A stretch of DNA of 64,000 nucleotides. Source: Mesorhizobium ventifaucium. GTDB taxonomy: Bacteria > Pseudomonadota > Alphaproteobacteria > Rhizobiales > Rhizobiaceae. The stretch is taken from positions 1-64,000 of the forward strand of contig NZ_CAKXZS010000008.1 in the NCBI RefSeq assembly GCF_935822925.1, given 5' to 3'. Both the position numbers and the translations under genes were made by a program. A model generated the notes under the pieces. The model worked only from the letters and a program-made list of their open reading frames with translations, did not search any database and was not told the origin of the DNA. Positions 26,955-37,787 of the stretch are shown one piece after another (position 1 is the stretch's first letter; each line of letters begins with the position of its first letter).

Positions 26955-28607
26955 CTATCTGTCAGACACCTGCCAGCGCGGATTGATCCATGGTTCCTGG
27001 TTGGACGGCGCCAGCGGCGTGCGGCCGAGAATGTGGTCGGTGGCCTTCTCGCCGGTCATGATCGACGGCGCGTTCAGATTGCCGTTGGTGACGCGCGGGA
27101 AGATCGAAGAATCGGCGATCCGCAGCCCGTCGACGCCGATGACACGGCATTCCGGATCGACGACACTCATCGGATCATCCTTGCGGCCCATCTTGCAAGT
27201 GCCGCAAGGGTGGTACGCGCTTTCGGCGTGATCGCGGATGAAGGCATCGAGATCGTCGTCCGACTGCACGTGCGAGCCCGGCGAGATCTCCTTGCCGCGA
27301 TAAGGGTCGAAGGCCGACTGGTCGAAGATTTCGCGCGTCAGCCGGATGCAGTGGCGGAACTCGATCCAGTCGTCCGGATGCGACATGTAGTTGAAGCGGA
27401 TCACCGGCTTCGATTTGGGATCCGGCGAGCGCAGCGTGACGGAACCGCGCGACTTCGATCGCATCGGCCCGACATGCGCCTGGAAGCCGTGTGCCTTCGC
27501 CGCCGCCTTGCCGTCATAGCGAACCGCCGCCGGGATGAAATGATACTGGATGTCGGGATAGTCGACGCCGGCGCGCGAGCGCACGAAGGCGGCCGCCTCG
27601 AAATGGTTGGTTGCGCCAAGGCCCGACTTGAAGAACAGCCATTGCGCGCCGATCAGCGCCTTGGAGAACGGGTTCAGCACCGAATTCAGCGTGATCGGCT
27701 GCGTCGATTCCTGCTGGATGTAGAGTTCCATATGGTCCTGCAGGTTGCGGCCGACGCCGGGCCGGTCGGCGATCACCGGAATGCCGTATTCGCTGAGATG
27801 TTCGGCCGGGCCGATGCCGGACAGCATCAGGATCTTGGGCGAATTGATCGAGGAGGCGGCAACGATCACTTCACGGCGCGCCCTGATCACCCGAATCCGT
27901 TTGCCCGCTTCGATCTCGACGCCGGTGGCGCGTTGATTCTCGATGATAACCCGCCTGGCGAAACCTTTGACCAGGCTAACATTTTTCCGCCTGAGCGCCG
28001 GCCGGAGATAGGCGCTCGCCGCCGACCAGCGGCGGCCGCCGCGAATGGTCTGTTCCATCGGCCCAAAGCCTTCCTGCTTCGCGCCGTTATAGTCGTCGGT
28101 CAGCTCGAAGCCGGCCTGACGGCCTGCCTCGACGAAGGCGCCGTAGAGTGGATTCGTCCGTGAGCCGCGCTGCACGGTCAGCGGGCCGCCGTGGCCGCGC
28201 CAGCCATTCTCGCCGCCGTTGCTGTCCTCCATGCGCTTGAAGTAGGGGAGCACGTCGGCAAACCCCCAGCCAGCCGCGCCCTGTTCGGCCCAATGGTCGA
28301 AATCGCGGGCGTGACCGCGCACATAGACCATGCCGTTGATCGAGGACGAGCCGCCGATGACCTTGCCGCGCGGCGTCGCCAGCACACGGCCGCCGAGATG
28401 CGGCTCCGGCTCGCTGGCAAAACCCCAGTCGTAGAGGCTCATATTGAGCGGGATCGACAGCGCCGAGGGCATCTGGATCAGCGGCCCGATGTCGCTGCCG
28501 CCAAATTCGATGACGATCACCGAATGCTTGCCGTCCTCCGACAGCCGGTAGGCCGTAGCCGAGCCGGCCGAGCCGGCGCCGATGATGACGAAATCCGCCT
28601 CAAGCAT
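26955..28607 (-). CDS. betA: Choline dehydrogenase
   Basis: Encodes 550 residues. A GMC oxidoreductase with FAD loop GAGSAG (10-15), the signature [23 protein letters not shown] (about 80-102, first 20 matter: [15 protein letters not shown]), catalytic histidine in [10 protein letters not shown] (near 466) and [14 protein letters not shown] at the end. It oxidises choline to betaine aldehyde with electrons going to the membrane chain. It begins three bases after the dehydratase stop, inside a 14-bp palindrome, and has no clear ribosome site, suggesting coupled translation. Confidence 0.95.
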   Translation of the reverse strand: MLEADFVIIGAGSAGSATAYRLSEDGKHSVIVIEFGGSDIGPLIQMPSALSIPLNMSLYDWGFASEPEPHLGGRVLATPRGKVIGGSSSINGMVYVRGHARDFDHWAEQGAAGWGFADVLPYFKRMEDSNGGENGWRGHGGPLTVQRGSRTNPLYGAFVEAGRQAGFELTDDYNGAKQEGFGPMEQTIRGGRRWSAASAYLRPALRRKNVSLVKGFARRVIIENQRATGVEIEAGKRIRVIRARREVIVAASSINSPKILMLSGIGPAEHLSEYGIPVIADRPGVGRNLQDHMELYIQQESTQPITLNSVLNPFSKALIGAQWLFFKSGLGATNHFEAAAFVRSRAGVDYPDIQYHFIPAAVRYDGKAAAKAHGFQAHVGPMRSKSRGSVTLRSPDPKSKPVIRFNYMSHPDDWIEFRHCIRLTREIFDQSAFDPYRGKEISPGSHVQSDDDLDAFIRDHAESAYHPCGTCKMGRKDDPMSVVDPECRVIGVDGLRIADSSIFPRVTNGNLNAPSIMTGEKATDHILGRTPLAPSNQEPWINPRWQVSDR

Positions 28608-28621
28608 GGTTCATATGAACC
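28608..28621. promoter_or_regulatory. 14-bp perfect palindrome at the dehydratase/betA junction
   Basis: GGTTCATATGAACC spans the stop codon of the dehydratase gene and ends immediately before the betA start codon. It would form a hairpin in RNA or serve as a protein-binding dyad. It does not share the GATC centre of the betI-proximal palindrome. Function unproven. Confidence 0.35.
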
Positions 28622-29618
28622 CATCGTTCGTATGCGTCATGAAATCGGTGAGCGAGACATTGCCGCCGGTTGCCACCACGAGCACGCTCTTGCCGCTCAC
28701 ATCCACCTTGCCGCCGAGCAGCGCCGCCAGCGATGCAGCGCCCGAAGGTTCCAGCACCAGCTTCAACCGTTCGAAGGCGATGCACATCGCGCGGCGCACC
28801 GATTGATCGTCGACGGTGATGCCGCGAACGCCCGCGGTTCTGACCGCCGCGAACGGCGCATCGCCGGGCTTGCGCGCCATCAGCCCGTCGCATATCGATT
28901 TCGGCCCGATCGGCATGGTTTCGATGACGCCATGCGCCAGCGACGCGCCCATGCCGTCGAAACCTTCCGGCTCGACGCCAATGATCTCGGTCGCCGGCGA
29001 CAGATAGTGGAAAGCCAGCGAAACGCCGCCGATCAGCCCGCCGCCGCCGACCGAACAGAACAGAAGATCGACACTGGCATTCCTGGCATCGAGTTGCTCG
29101 AGTGCCTCCAGCCCGGCACCAGCCTGGCCGGCGACGATCTCGGGGTCGTCGAACGGATGCAGCAGCGCCAGCCCCTCGGTCTCGGCGATCTCGCGCGCCG
29201 TGGCGGCGGCAACCTCCTCACGCGCGCGCTCGCCATGCTCGGTCAGCACCACGCGCGCGCCATAGCCGGTCGTTGCGTCGCGCTTGGCGGCCGGCGCGTC
29301 GATCGGCATGACGATGGTCACCGGAATGCCCAGCGTCTGGCCGGCGGCGGCCAGGCCTTGCGCGAAATTGCCGGACGAATAGGCGACGACGCCCTTCCTG
29401 GCTTCATCGGGCGAAAGCCGCTTCAGCCGCCAATAGGCGCCGCGCACCTTGAATGAACCCGCCCATTGCAGCGACTCCGGCTTGACGAAGACGCGCGCGG
29501 CGCCGGTCTCTCTGGCCAAGGCCGCTGACTCCAGCAGCGGCGTGATCTGCGTCGCCTTGGCGGTGACGGCATAGGCCTGTTTGAGGTGATCGAGGGAGGG
29601 GACAAGGGTTGTCATCAT
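28611..29618 (-). CDS. PLP-dependent threonine/serine dehydratase-like enzyme within the bet operon
   Basis: Encodes 335 residues, fold-type II PLP enzyme. The Schiff-base lysine is Lys57 in GSFKVRGA, SSGNFAQG (about 81-88) binds substrate, and VGGGGLIGG (near 181) binds the cofactor phosphate. There is no C-terminal ACT regulatory domain, as in catabolic dehydratases or the EutB-type hydroxyectoine-utilisation enzyme. Its start overlaps the betC stop by four bases (ATGA), so it belongs to the operon. The classic rhizobial order is betI-betC-betB-betA without it. Likely deaminates a hydroxyl amino acid; what that has to do with choline is not clear. Confidence 0.88.
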   Translation of the reverse strand: MMTTLVPSLDHLKQAYAVTAKATQITPLLESAALARETGAARVFVKPESLQWAGSFKVRGAYWRLKRLSPDEARKGVVAYSSGNFAQGLAAAGQTLGIPVTIVMPIDAPAAKRDATTGYGARVVLTEHGERAREEVAAATAREIAETEGLALLHPFDDPEIVAGQAGAGLEALEQLDARNASVDLLFCSVGGGGLIGGVSLAFHYLSPATEIIGVEPEGFDGMGASLAHGVIETMPIGPKSICDGLMARKPGDAPFAAVRTAGVRGITVDDQSVRRAMCIAFERLKLVLEPSGAASLAALLGGKVDVSGKSVLVVATGGNVSLTDFMTHTNDGFI

Positions 29619-31144
29619 TCGCCTCGCGGAAAGCGCTTCTGCTCTTCGAGCAGGTCGAGGTTCATGTGGTTGCGCATGTAACGTTCCGACGCCTTCTGCA
29701 GCGGCTGGAATTCCCAGGGGTAATGCGTGCCGTTGCGCAGCGCCGGATAGACCACCCAGCGGCGCGCCTGGCTGGCGCGTACGGCGGCATCGAAGGCAAC
29801 CATGTCCCAGCGCGCCAAAACCTTGTCCGTGAAGGAAGCCACCAAAGCCGCGTGCGCCGGATCGGCGGCGAGGTTGGTCAATTCCTGCGGATCCGATTCA
29901 AGATCAAATAGTTGCGGCGGATCGATCTCACAATGGATGAATTTGTAACGGCCCTCGCGGATCGCCACCATCGGCGCGTTGGAGCCTTCGGCCGCATATT
30001 CCATCAGCACCGGTGCGGTGCGTTCCTTGCCGTCGAGCAGCGGCAGCAGCGACTGGCCGTCGGTCCATGGCGCAATCCCGCTCATGTCGATGCCGGCGAG
30101 GTGGCAAAGCGTCGGCGTCACGTCGAGATTGGAGACCGGCGCGTCGATCAGGGTGGCGTGTATACCCCTGCCGGCGATCATCAGCGGCACCCGCGCCGAG
30201 CCTTCGAAGAAGCACATCTTGAACCACAGGCCGCGTTCGCCGAGCATGTCGCCATGATCCGAGCAGAACAGGATGATCGTGTCGTCGAGCATCCGCGTGC
30301 GCTCGAGCACCGACAGAAGTTGGCCGAGCTTGTCGTCGAGATAGGAGATGTTGGCGAAATAGCCGCGCCGCGCGCGGCGGATCTGCTCGCCCGTGATGTC
30401 GAAACTGTCGTGATCGCTGGCGCGGTAAAGCCGCTGCGAATGCGGATCCTGTTCGTCGTAGCGAATAAAGCCGATCTCGGGCTCGAGCGCCGGGCAATCC
30501 TCGTAGAGGTCCCAGTAGCGCCGGCGCGCGACATACGGGTCGTGCGGATGGGTGAAGGAGACGGTCAGGCACCACGGCCGGCGCGCGGCATCGTCGGAGA
30601 CGCGGGCGAAATCATAAAGCTTCTGCACCGCGTGAAAGGCGACTTCGTCGTCATACTCCATCTGGTTGGTGATCTCGGCGACACCGGCGCCGGCCACGGA
30701 ACCGAGATTATGATACCACCAGTCGATGCGCTCGCCGGGTTTGCGATAATCCGGCGTCCAGCCGAAATCGGCCGGATAGATGTCAGTGGTCAGCCGCTCC
30801 TCGAAGCCATGCAACTGATCCGGCCCGACGAAATGCATCTTGCCGGACAGGCAGGTGTGGTAGCCGGCGGCGCGCAGATGATGTGCATAGGTCGGGATCG
30901 AAGAGGCGAATTCGGCGGCATTGTCATAGACCTCGGTGCGCGACGGCAACTGGCCGCTCATGAACGCGGCGCGGCCCGGCGCGCAGAGCGGCGAGGCGGT
31001 GTAATTGTTCTTGAAGCGCGCGCCCCGCGCAGCCAGCGCCTTCAGATGCGGCGCATGCAGGAAGTCCGCAGGTCCGTCCGGGAAAAATGTGCCGTTGAGC
31101 TGATCGGCCATGACGATCAGAAAATTGGGTCGCTTGGACGTCAC
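29615..31144 (-). CDS. betC: Choline-sulfatase
   Basis: Encodes 509 residues. Arylsulfatase-superfamily enzyme with the sulfatase signature CxPxR: Cys54-Ala-Pro56-Gly-Arg58 ([11 protein letters not shown]). The cysteine must be converted to formylglycine, so a formylglycine-generating enzyme is needed elsewhere in the genome. Metal-binding MADQLNGTF near the start and [13 protein letters not shown] near 295 fit. It hydrolyses choline-O-sulfate to choline and sulfate. It overlaps betI upstream and the dehydratase downstream by ATGA. Confidence 0.95.
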   Translation of the reverse strand: MTSKRPNFLIVMADQLNGTFFPDGPADFLHAPHLKALAARGARFKNNYTASPLCAPGRAAFMSGQLPSRTEVYDNAAEFASSIPTYAHHLRAAGYHTCLSGKMHFVGPDQLHGFEERLTTDIYPADFGWTPDYRKPGERIDWWYHNLGSVAGAGVAEITNQMEYDDEVAFHAVQKLYDFARVSDDAARRPWCLTVSFTHPHDPYVARRRYWDLYEDCPALEPEIGFIRYDEQDPHSQRLYRASDHDSFDITGEQIRRARRGYFANISYLDDKLGQLLSVLERTRMLDDTIILFCSDHGDMLGERGLWFKMCFFEGSARVPLMIAGRGIHATLIDAPVSNLDVTPTLCHLAGIDMSGIAPWTDGQSLLPLLDGKERTAPVLMEYAAEGSNAPMVAIREGRYKFIHCEIDPPQLFDLESDPQELTNLAADPAHAALVASFTDKVLARWDMVAFDAAVRASQARRWVVYPALRNGTHYPWEFQPLQKASERYMRNHMNLDLLEEQKRFPRGE

Positions 31145-31731
31145 TGCGCGCTCCGCCGGCCGAGTTTCGTTTCCAGATAGTCCTCGATCAGTGCGATGGC
31201 GGTCGCGGCATTGGGCACGCCGTCCTTCAGCGCGCGCCTGATGTAGAGCCCGTCGATTAGCGCCGCTGTCGCCTCAGCGGTGCGGTCAGCTTCGCTTCTC
31301 GGCAGGATGCCGGTCAGCCCGCTCAACAGATTGGAATGCAGGCGCCGCGCATAGACCTTGAGCAGCCGGCGCAGCGCTGCCGATTTCTGCGCCTCGACAT
31401 AGAAGGCGAGCCAGGCGGCTATCGTTTCCGGCTGGAACTGGGCGTCGGAGAAATTGACGGCGACCACGGCCGAAACGCGCTGGCGTGCCGTGCTGGCCGA
31501 TCGAAGCGCGCGCCGCATGTCGGCGGTCAGCTCAGCCAGGATGTGCCGCATCGTCGCCAGCAAAAGTTCGTCCTTGGCGCCGAAATAGTGATGGGCGAGC
31601 GCCGAGGACACGCCGGCGCGTCCGGCGATTTCCGACATCGTCACATCAAGCGAACCGCGCTCGCCAATCGCCGAGATCGTCGCGTCGATGAGCGCCCTGC
31701 GGCGCAGCGGCTCCATTCCGATTTTCGGCAT
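31141..31731 (-). CDS. betI: TetR-type repressor of the bet operon
   Basis: Encodes 196 residues from MPKIGMEP; an ATG eight codons earlier exists. The N-terminal helix-turn-helix reads [21 protein letters not shown] (31-51), matching BetI. The C-terminal domain should bind choline, which relieves repression. It is the first gene of the operon and ends with an ATGA overlap with betC, so it is autoregulated. The palindrome at 31768-31783 lies 37 bases before its start. Confidence 0.92.
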   Translation of the reverse strand: MPKIGMEPLRRRALIDATISAIGERGSLDVTMSEIAGRAGVSSALAHHYFGAKDELLLATMRHILAELTADMRRALRSASTARQRVSAVVAVNFSDAQFQPETIAAWLAFYVEAQKSAALRRLLKVYARRLHSNLLSGLTGILPRSEADRTAEATAALIDGLYIRRALKDGVPNAATAIALIEDYLETKLGRRSAQ

Positions 31732-31767
31732 CTTTGCTCCGGTCCGTTGCGGCAAGATTATTTTTTA

Positions 31768-31783
31768 TTGACGGATCAATCAA
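31768..31783. promoter_or_regulatory. Candidate BetI operator
   Basis: TTGACGGATCAATCAA is a dyad of TTGA and TCAA four-base ends around a GATC centre. It follows an AT-rich TTATTTTTTATTG stretch that can supply a promoter, in the gap between betI and the divergent thiolase gene. BetI-regulated promoters carry palindromes of this type just upstream of betI. Confidence 0.55.
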
Positions 31784-31954
31784 CAAAAATCCGACGCGAT
31801 TGTGTGGCAAATGTCAGCTGCCGTGACCAGATATCAAGATCAAGCGATTGTGTGGTTCTGGCCCTTCACGAAGTCGCTGGAACGGTTCATGCTTGAACAA
31901 TGTCGATAGCGCGCCGCGACATCGCGTAGCCCGGCCCGCAGGATGGAGATAACC

Positions 31955-33121
31955 ATGACAGCATGCATCGTCGGCTGGGCGCATTCGCGCTTCGGCAAGC
32001 TCGAAGGCGAGACGCTGGAGGGCCTGATCACCAAGGTGGCCAGCGAGGCGCTCGATCATGCCGGCATCGGTCCCGACGAGGTCGACGAGATCGTCCTCGG
32101 ACACTTCAATGCCGGCTTTTCCGCACAGGATTTCACCGCAAGCCTGGTCTTGCAGGCCGACGACCGGCTGCGCTTCAAGCCGGCGACGCGCGTCGAGAAC
32201 GCCTGCGCCACCGGCTCGGCGGCGGTCAGGCAAGGCGTCCGCGCCATCGACGCCAATGCGGCGCGCATCGTGCTGGTGGTCGGCGCCGAGCAGATGACGA
32301 CGACACCAGGTCCGGAAATCGGCAAGAATCTTCTCAAGGCCTCGTATCTGCCCGAGGAGGGCGAGACCCCGGCAGGCTTCGCCGGCGTTTTCGGCCAGAT
32401 CGCGCAGGCCTATTTCCAACGCTATGGCGATCAATCGGACGCGCTGGCGATGATCGCCGCCAAGAACCACAGGAACGGCGTCGACAATCCCTATGCACAG
32501 ATGCGCAAGGATTTCGGCTATGAGTTCTGCCGGCACGAGAGCGAGAAGAACCCCTTCGTCGCCGGTCCCCTGAAACGCACCGACTGCTCGCTGGTCTCGG
32601 ACGGCGCCGCCGCCCTGGTGCTTGCCGACACCGCGACTGCATTGAAGATGCGCCGCGCCGTCGCCTTCCGCGCCAACGAGCATGTGCAGGATTTCCTGCC
32701 GATGTCGAAGCGCGACATCCTGGCGTTCGAAGGCTGCGAACAGGCCTGGAACCAGGCGCTGCAGAAGGCCGGCGTCACGCTCGACGATCTGTCCTTCGTC
32801 GAGACGCATGACTGCTTCACCATCGCCGAGCTGATCGAATATGAGGCGATGGGTCTGGCGAAACCGGGCGAGGGCGCAAAACTGGCGCTGGACGGCGAGA
32901 CGGCGAAGGACGGCCGGTTGCCGGTCAATCCGTCAGGCGGGCTGAAAGCCAAAGGCCATCCGATCGGCGCCACCGGCGTCTCGATGCATGTGCTGAGCGC
33001 CATGCAGCTCGTCGGCGAGGCCGGCGGCATCCAGGTGCCGGGCGCCAAGCTCGGCGGCATCTTCAACATGGGCGGTGCCGCGGTCGCCAACTACGTTTCC
33101 ATTCTCGATCGGATCAGATAA
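31955..33121 (+). CDS. Thiolase-like acetyl-CoA acetyltransferase (SCP-x type)
   Basis: Encodes 388 residues from MTACIVGWAH, with GGATGGAGA upstream. Catalytic Cys84 is in VENACATGSAA, the histidines in ETHDCFTIAE and GGLKAKGHPIGATG. The C-terminal nucleophile region reads IFNMGGAAVANY, so the second thiolase cysteine is replaced by asparagine, as in lipid-transfer (SCP2) thiolases. It may cleave or form beta-ketoacyl-CoA, but the substrate is unknown. Divergent from the bet operon across about 220 bp; a tight hairpin follows it. Confidence 0.88.
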   Translation: MTACIVGWAHSRFGKLEGETLEGLITKVASEALDHAGIGPDEVDEIVLGHFNAGFSAQDFTASLVLQADDRLRFKPATRVENACATGSAAVRQGVRAIDANAARIVLVVGAEQMTTTPGPEIGKNLLKASYLPEEGETPAGFAGVFGQIAQAYFQRYGDQSDALAMIAAKNHRNGVDNPYAQMRKDFGYEFCRHESEKNPFVAGPLKRTDCSLVSDGAAALVLADTATALKMRRAVAFRANEHVQDFLPMSKRDILAFEGCEQAWNQALQKAGVTLDDLSFVETHDCFTIAELIEYEAMGLAKPGEGAKLALDGETAKDGRLPVNPSGGLKAKGHPIGATGVSMHVLSAMQLVGEAGGIQVPGAKLGGIFNMGGAAVANYVSILDRIR

Positions 33122-33133
33122 AAGCGGCCCGCA

Positions 33134-33178
33134 TTACAGCGCCGCGCGCCCTTTTGGGGCGCGCGAAGGACGCTGTAA
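33134..33178 (+). repeat. Rhizobial-type repeat, family A, copy 1 (nested hairpins)
   Basis: TTACAGCG (33134-33141) pairs with CGCTGTAA (33171-33178), and inside, CGCGCGCCC (33143-33151) pairs perfectly with GGGCGCGCG (33157-33165). Together this forms a strong nested hairpin 12 bases after the thiolase stop and could act as a terminator. Sequence to about 33225 (CATGATCCTTTTC..GTCATGCGTTAG) resembles a second copy at 42137-42235. Confidence 0.65.
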
Positions 33179-33234
33179 CACTTCGATTTTCCGCATGATC
33201 CTTTTCGAAAGAGGTCATGCGTTAGCGGGGATTC

Positions 33235-34239
33235 ATGACAAATCCGGTTCTGGTCGAAGTTTTGCGCGGCGCTGCGGTAGAGAGCGCGCATCGTGGCGCC
33301 ATTGCGGTCTTCGATGCCGATGGCAAGCCGTTCCTGGAGATCGGCGATACGGCTCGCCCGGTGTTTCCGCGCTCGGCGGTCAAGGCGATCCAGGCGCTGC
33401 CGCTGGTCGAAAGCGGCGCGGCCGATGCGTACGGTTTCGGCGACCACGAACTGGCGCTAGCCTGCGCTTCGCATTCCGGCGAGCCGGCGCATGTCGAACT
33501 GGCGCGGGCGATGCTGGCCAAGGCCGGGCTGGACGTGGCGGCGCTGGAATGCGGCGGCCATTGGCCGTCCAGCCATGCGGCAACAGTTGCGCTCGCCCGT
33601 GCCGGCAAGGCACCAAACGCGCTGCACAACAACTGCTCAGGCAAGCATGCGGGCTTTCTCTGCACCTGCGTCCACGCCGGCATCGCCCATCGCGGCTACG
33701 TCAAATCAGGCCATGCCTCGCAGGAGATGGTGCGTGATGCAATGCAAGCGGTGACCGGTGCTGCCCATGATTTCGACCATTGCGGCACTGACGGCTGCTC
33801 GATCCCGACCTATGCCGTGCCGCTGCGCAGCTTCGCGCTCGGATTTGCCCGCATGGCGACAGGTATCGGCTTTGAACCCATTCGCGCCAAAGCCGCAAGG
33901 AGGCTGCTTTCCGCCTGCATGGCCGAGCCATTTCTGGTCGCCGGCACGGGCAGGGCTGATGTGGCACTGACGCAGGCCGCGTCAGGCAGGATTTTTGTGA
34001 AGGGAGGAGCCGAAGGCGTCTATTGCGCGGCACTTCCCGAGCTTGGCCTTGGCATTGCGCTGAAATGCGATGATGGCGCCGGCCGCGCCGCTGAAGTCAT
34101 GGTCGCTGCCGTGCTGGCCAGGGTTTTGCACGCCGACGAGGCGCTGGCGGCGATACTGATCGACCAGGCACATCCGCCGATAGAAAGCCGGATCGGCGCC
34201 AAGGTAGGCTCACTCCGCGCCACTGCTGCGCTGAGCTGA
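33235..34239 (+). CDS. L-asparaginase of the Rhizobium etli (ReA) type
   Basis: Encodes 334 residues, start ATG with GCGGGGA upstream. This family is unrelated to bacterial types I and II. Its reported catalytic Ser-Lys pairs and zinc-site residues are matched here, shifted by one: Ser47 and Lys50 (RSAVKA), a second serine near 79-81 (CASHSGEP), and Cys134, Lys137 (NNCSGKHAG) and Cys188 (DGCSIPT). It hydrolyses asparagine to aspartate and ammonia in the cytoplasm. Genome neighbours give no extra clue. Confidence 0.88.
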   Translation: MTNPVLVEVLRGAAVESAHRGAIAVFDADGKPFLEIGDTARPVFPRSAVKAIQALPLVESGAADAYGFGDHELALACASHSGEPAHVELARAMLAKAGLDVAALECGGHWPSSHAATVALARAGKAPNALHNNCSGKHAGFLCTCVHAGIAHRGYVKSGHASQEMVRDAMQAVTGAAHDFDHCGTDGCSIPTYAVPLRSFALGFARMATGIGFEPIRAKAARRLLSACMAEPFLVAGTGRADVALTQAASGRIFVKGGAEGVYCAALPELGLGIALKCDDGAGRAAEVMVAAVLARVLHADEALAAILIDQAHPPIESRIGAKVGSLRATAALS

Positions 34240-34378
34240 AAACGGCATTCAGCTCACAGGATTGCGTCCGATGGTCAGATGCGCATAGCCGGCATTGCCT
34301 GATGAGGCCAGACCGGATCGGCCGATCCTTTGCCGGCAATAGCTTGTGAAGTCGCCGCGCGAGGCATAAGCTCGATCA

Positions 34379-34852
34379 ATGAGCAGAGCCTTCACGCGCG
34401 AAGAGGATAGCGAAAACGCCATCGCCGGCATCGGCGAGCGGCCGATCAGCCACCACCGTAATCTGGTGACGCAACGCGGCCTGGCAATGATCGACGCCGA
34501 ACTGGCGGCCCTGCGCGATGAACTGGGCAGGGCGGAGAAGAGGGCCGACCGCGAGCGCATCGCGCTTATCTCACGCGACCTGCGCTACTGGACCGCGCGG
34601 CGTGAAAGCGCCGAGCTTTCCGTGCCGGAGTCGGGCAGCGACCTGGTTCGCTTCGGCATGGGCGTCACGCTGGAATGCGACGACGGCAGGAAGGTGCACT
34701 GGAAGATCGTCGGCGAGGATGAGGCCGATCCGGCCAAGGGGACGATTTCCCATGTTTCACCGATGGCCTTGGCCTTGTTCGGCAAGAAGGTCGGCGAAAC
34801 TGCCGTGGTGAACGGCAGGGAATGGGAGATTGTAAAGCTCTCCGACAACTAA
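34379..34852 (+). CDS. GreA/GreB-family transcription elongation factor-like protein
   Basis: Encodes 157 residues starting MSRAFTRE, as in GreB. The N-terminal stretch (about 35-80) is a charged coiled coil and the C-terminal part (85-155) has the Gre FKBP-like fold (FGMGVTLECDDGR, SPMALALFGKKVGE). It may bind RNA polymerase or act as a Gre-like factor; the genome should also carry canonical greA. 140 bp after the asparaginase. Confidence 0.83.
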   Translation: MSRAFTREEDSENAIAGIGERPISHHRNLVTQRGLAMIDAELAALRDELGRAEKRADRERIALISRDLRYWTARRESAELSVPESGSDLVRFGMGVTLECDDGRKVHWKIVGEDEADPAKGTISHVSPMALALFGKKVGETAVVNGREWEIVKLSDN

Positions 34853-34853
34853 T

Positions 34854-34977
34854 GCATGGCGCGCAAAGCATGCCCTCGGGCCTGACCCGAGGGTGCGCAG
34901 CGGCTTAGCTATAACGACATGCATAACAACGAGAACTTAAAGCGGGTCGCGTGAATCCATTTCAAATGCGACGGGTT
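34854..34977. repeat. Rhizobial-type intergenic repeat, family B, copy 1
   Basis: Contains GCATGCCCTCGGGCCTGACCCGAGGG: CCCTCGGG (34873-34880) and CCCGAGGG (34886-34893) form a perfect 8-bp hairpin, with ACATGCAT.. and CAAATGCGACG later. The same order of elements recurs at 50937-51065. Not coding. Lies between the Gre-like gene and the toxin gene. Confidence 0.6.
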
Positions 34978-35364
34978 TTAGTCCTCGATGTTGATGACAT
35001 GGTCGCGGAAGAACGCCGCAGCACCAGCCTCGTCGATCTCGCCGGCGGCGACCATCATGACCAGTTGAATGATGTCCGCCTGCTCGGCTTCGATGCTTAG
35101 CCCATTGAAATAAAGAAAAAGATCGGCTGCGGCAAAAGCGGTGCGCTTGTTGCCGTCGACGAATGGATGGTTCTTGGCGATGCCGAAAAGATAAGCGGAT
35201 GCCAGCTCGCAGAGGTCGGGGTCGCCATAAATCTCCCTCTGTTGCGGTCGATAAAGCGCCGACTCCAGCACTCCTTCGTCGCGGATACCCGCTGCTCCTC
35301 CGTGGAGGCGCAACTGCTCGGCGTGAAGCGCCTCCACGAACTCCCTCGAATGATGCTCGGTCAT
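34978..35364 (-). CDS. Doc/Fic-type toxin (death-on-curing family)
   Basis: Encodes 128 residues. It carries the Fic/Doc motif HPFVDGNKRTA (His66, Phe68, Asp70, Asn72, Lys73, Arg74). Doc proteins phosphorylate elongation factor Tu, while Fic proteins AMPylate; the short size and HxFxDGNKR motif favour Doc. It lies downstream of the AbrB-type gene with a four-base overlap (ATGA, 35361-35364). No mutations in key residues, so it may be active. Confidence 0.88.
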   Translation of the reverse strand: MTEHHSREFVEALHAEQLRLHGGAAGIRDEGVLESALYRPQQREIYGDPDLCELASAYLFGIAKNHPFVDGNKRTAFAAADLFLYFNGLSIEAEQADIIQLVMMVAAGEIDEAGAAAFFRDHVINIED

Positions 35365-35591
35365 TTTGCGAGCGCGCGGTAGGCAACCTCATACTTCTTC
35401 ATACGCTCGCGCGCGATTTTCATCTTGCGCTCAAATTCCTCGGCAGTGTCTTCGGTGCGGCGCAGGCGAAGCTCATCCCCCTCTTGGACGATGACGATGC
35501 TGTCGCCGGCCTTCAGGTTCAGGCGGTCGAGAATTTCCTTGGGCAAGATCACGCCTTCGGAATTGCCGATCTTGCGGATAGTCGTGTTCAT
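35361..35591 (-). CDS. AbrB/SpoVT-type antitoxin
   Basis: Encodes 76 residues from MNTTIRKIGNS; a start nine codons upstream is not used. The N-terminal swapped-hairpin AbrB/SpoVT domain (1-45; RKIGNSEGVILPKEILDRL) binds DNA, and the basic, acidic-mixed C-terminus (50-76) may bind toxin. It precedes the Doc gene and overlaps it by four bases. Most Doc toxins pair with Phd-type antitoxins, but AbrB/MazE-type partners are also reported. Confidence 0.88.
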   Translation of the reverse strand: MNTTIRKIGNSEGVILPKEILDRLNLKAGDSIVIVQEGDELRLRRTEDTAEEFERKMKIARERMKKYEVAYRALAK

Positions 35592-35606
35592 GGCGCTGCA
35601 CCCTTG

Positions 35607-35659
35607 TTGCAACAACAATTATAACGCCATCCGTTCTTAGTTGCAACGAATATTATAAC
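35607..35659 (-). promoter_or_regulatory. Toxin-antitoxin promoter flanked by two 19-bp repeats
   Basis: On the plus strand TTGCAACAACAATTATAAC (35607-35625) and TTGCAACGAATATTATAAC (35641-35659) differ at a few positions and are 34 bases apart. On the minus strand they place a promoter-like -35 TTGCAA (35646-35641) and -10 TATAAT (35623-35618) with exactly 17 bases between. Each repeat overlaps one of these boxes, fitting autoregulation by the antitoxin or toxin-antitoxin complex. The -10 box is 27 bases from the antitoxin start codon. Confidence 0.65.
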
Positions 35660-35663
35660 AGGC

Positions 35664-37783
<2,120 letters not shown>

Positions 37784-37787
<4 letters not shown>

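Noticed and set aside
25617..28163. 848-codon plus-strand reading opposite betB and betA
   Set aside because: Lies antisense to two well-recognised genes, is rich in Arg, Ala, Gly and His, and has no domain. GC-rich codon bias creates such mirrored open frames.
28191..29456. 421-codon plus-strand reading opposite betA and the dehydratase
   Set aside because: Antisense shadow of recognised enzymes.
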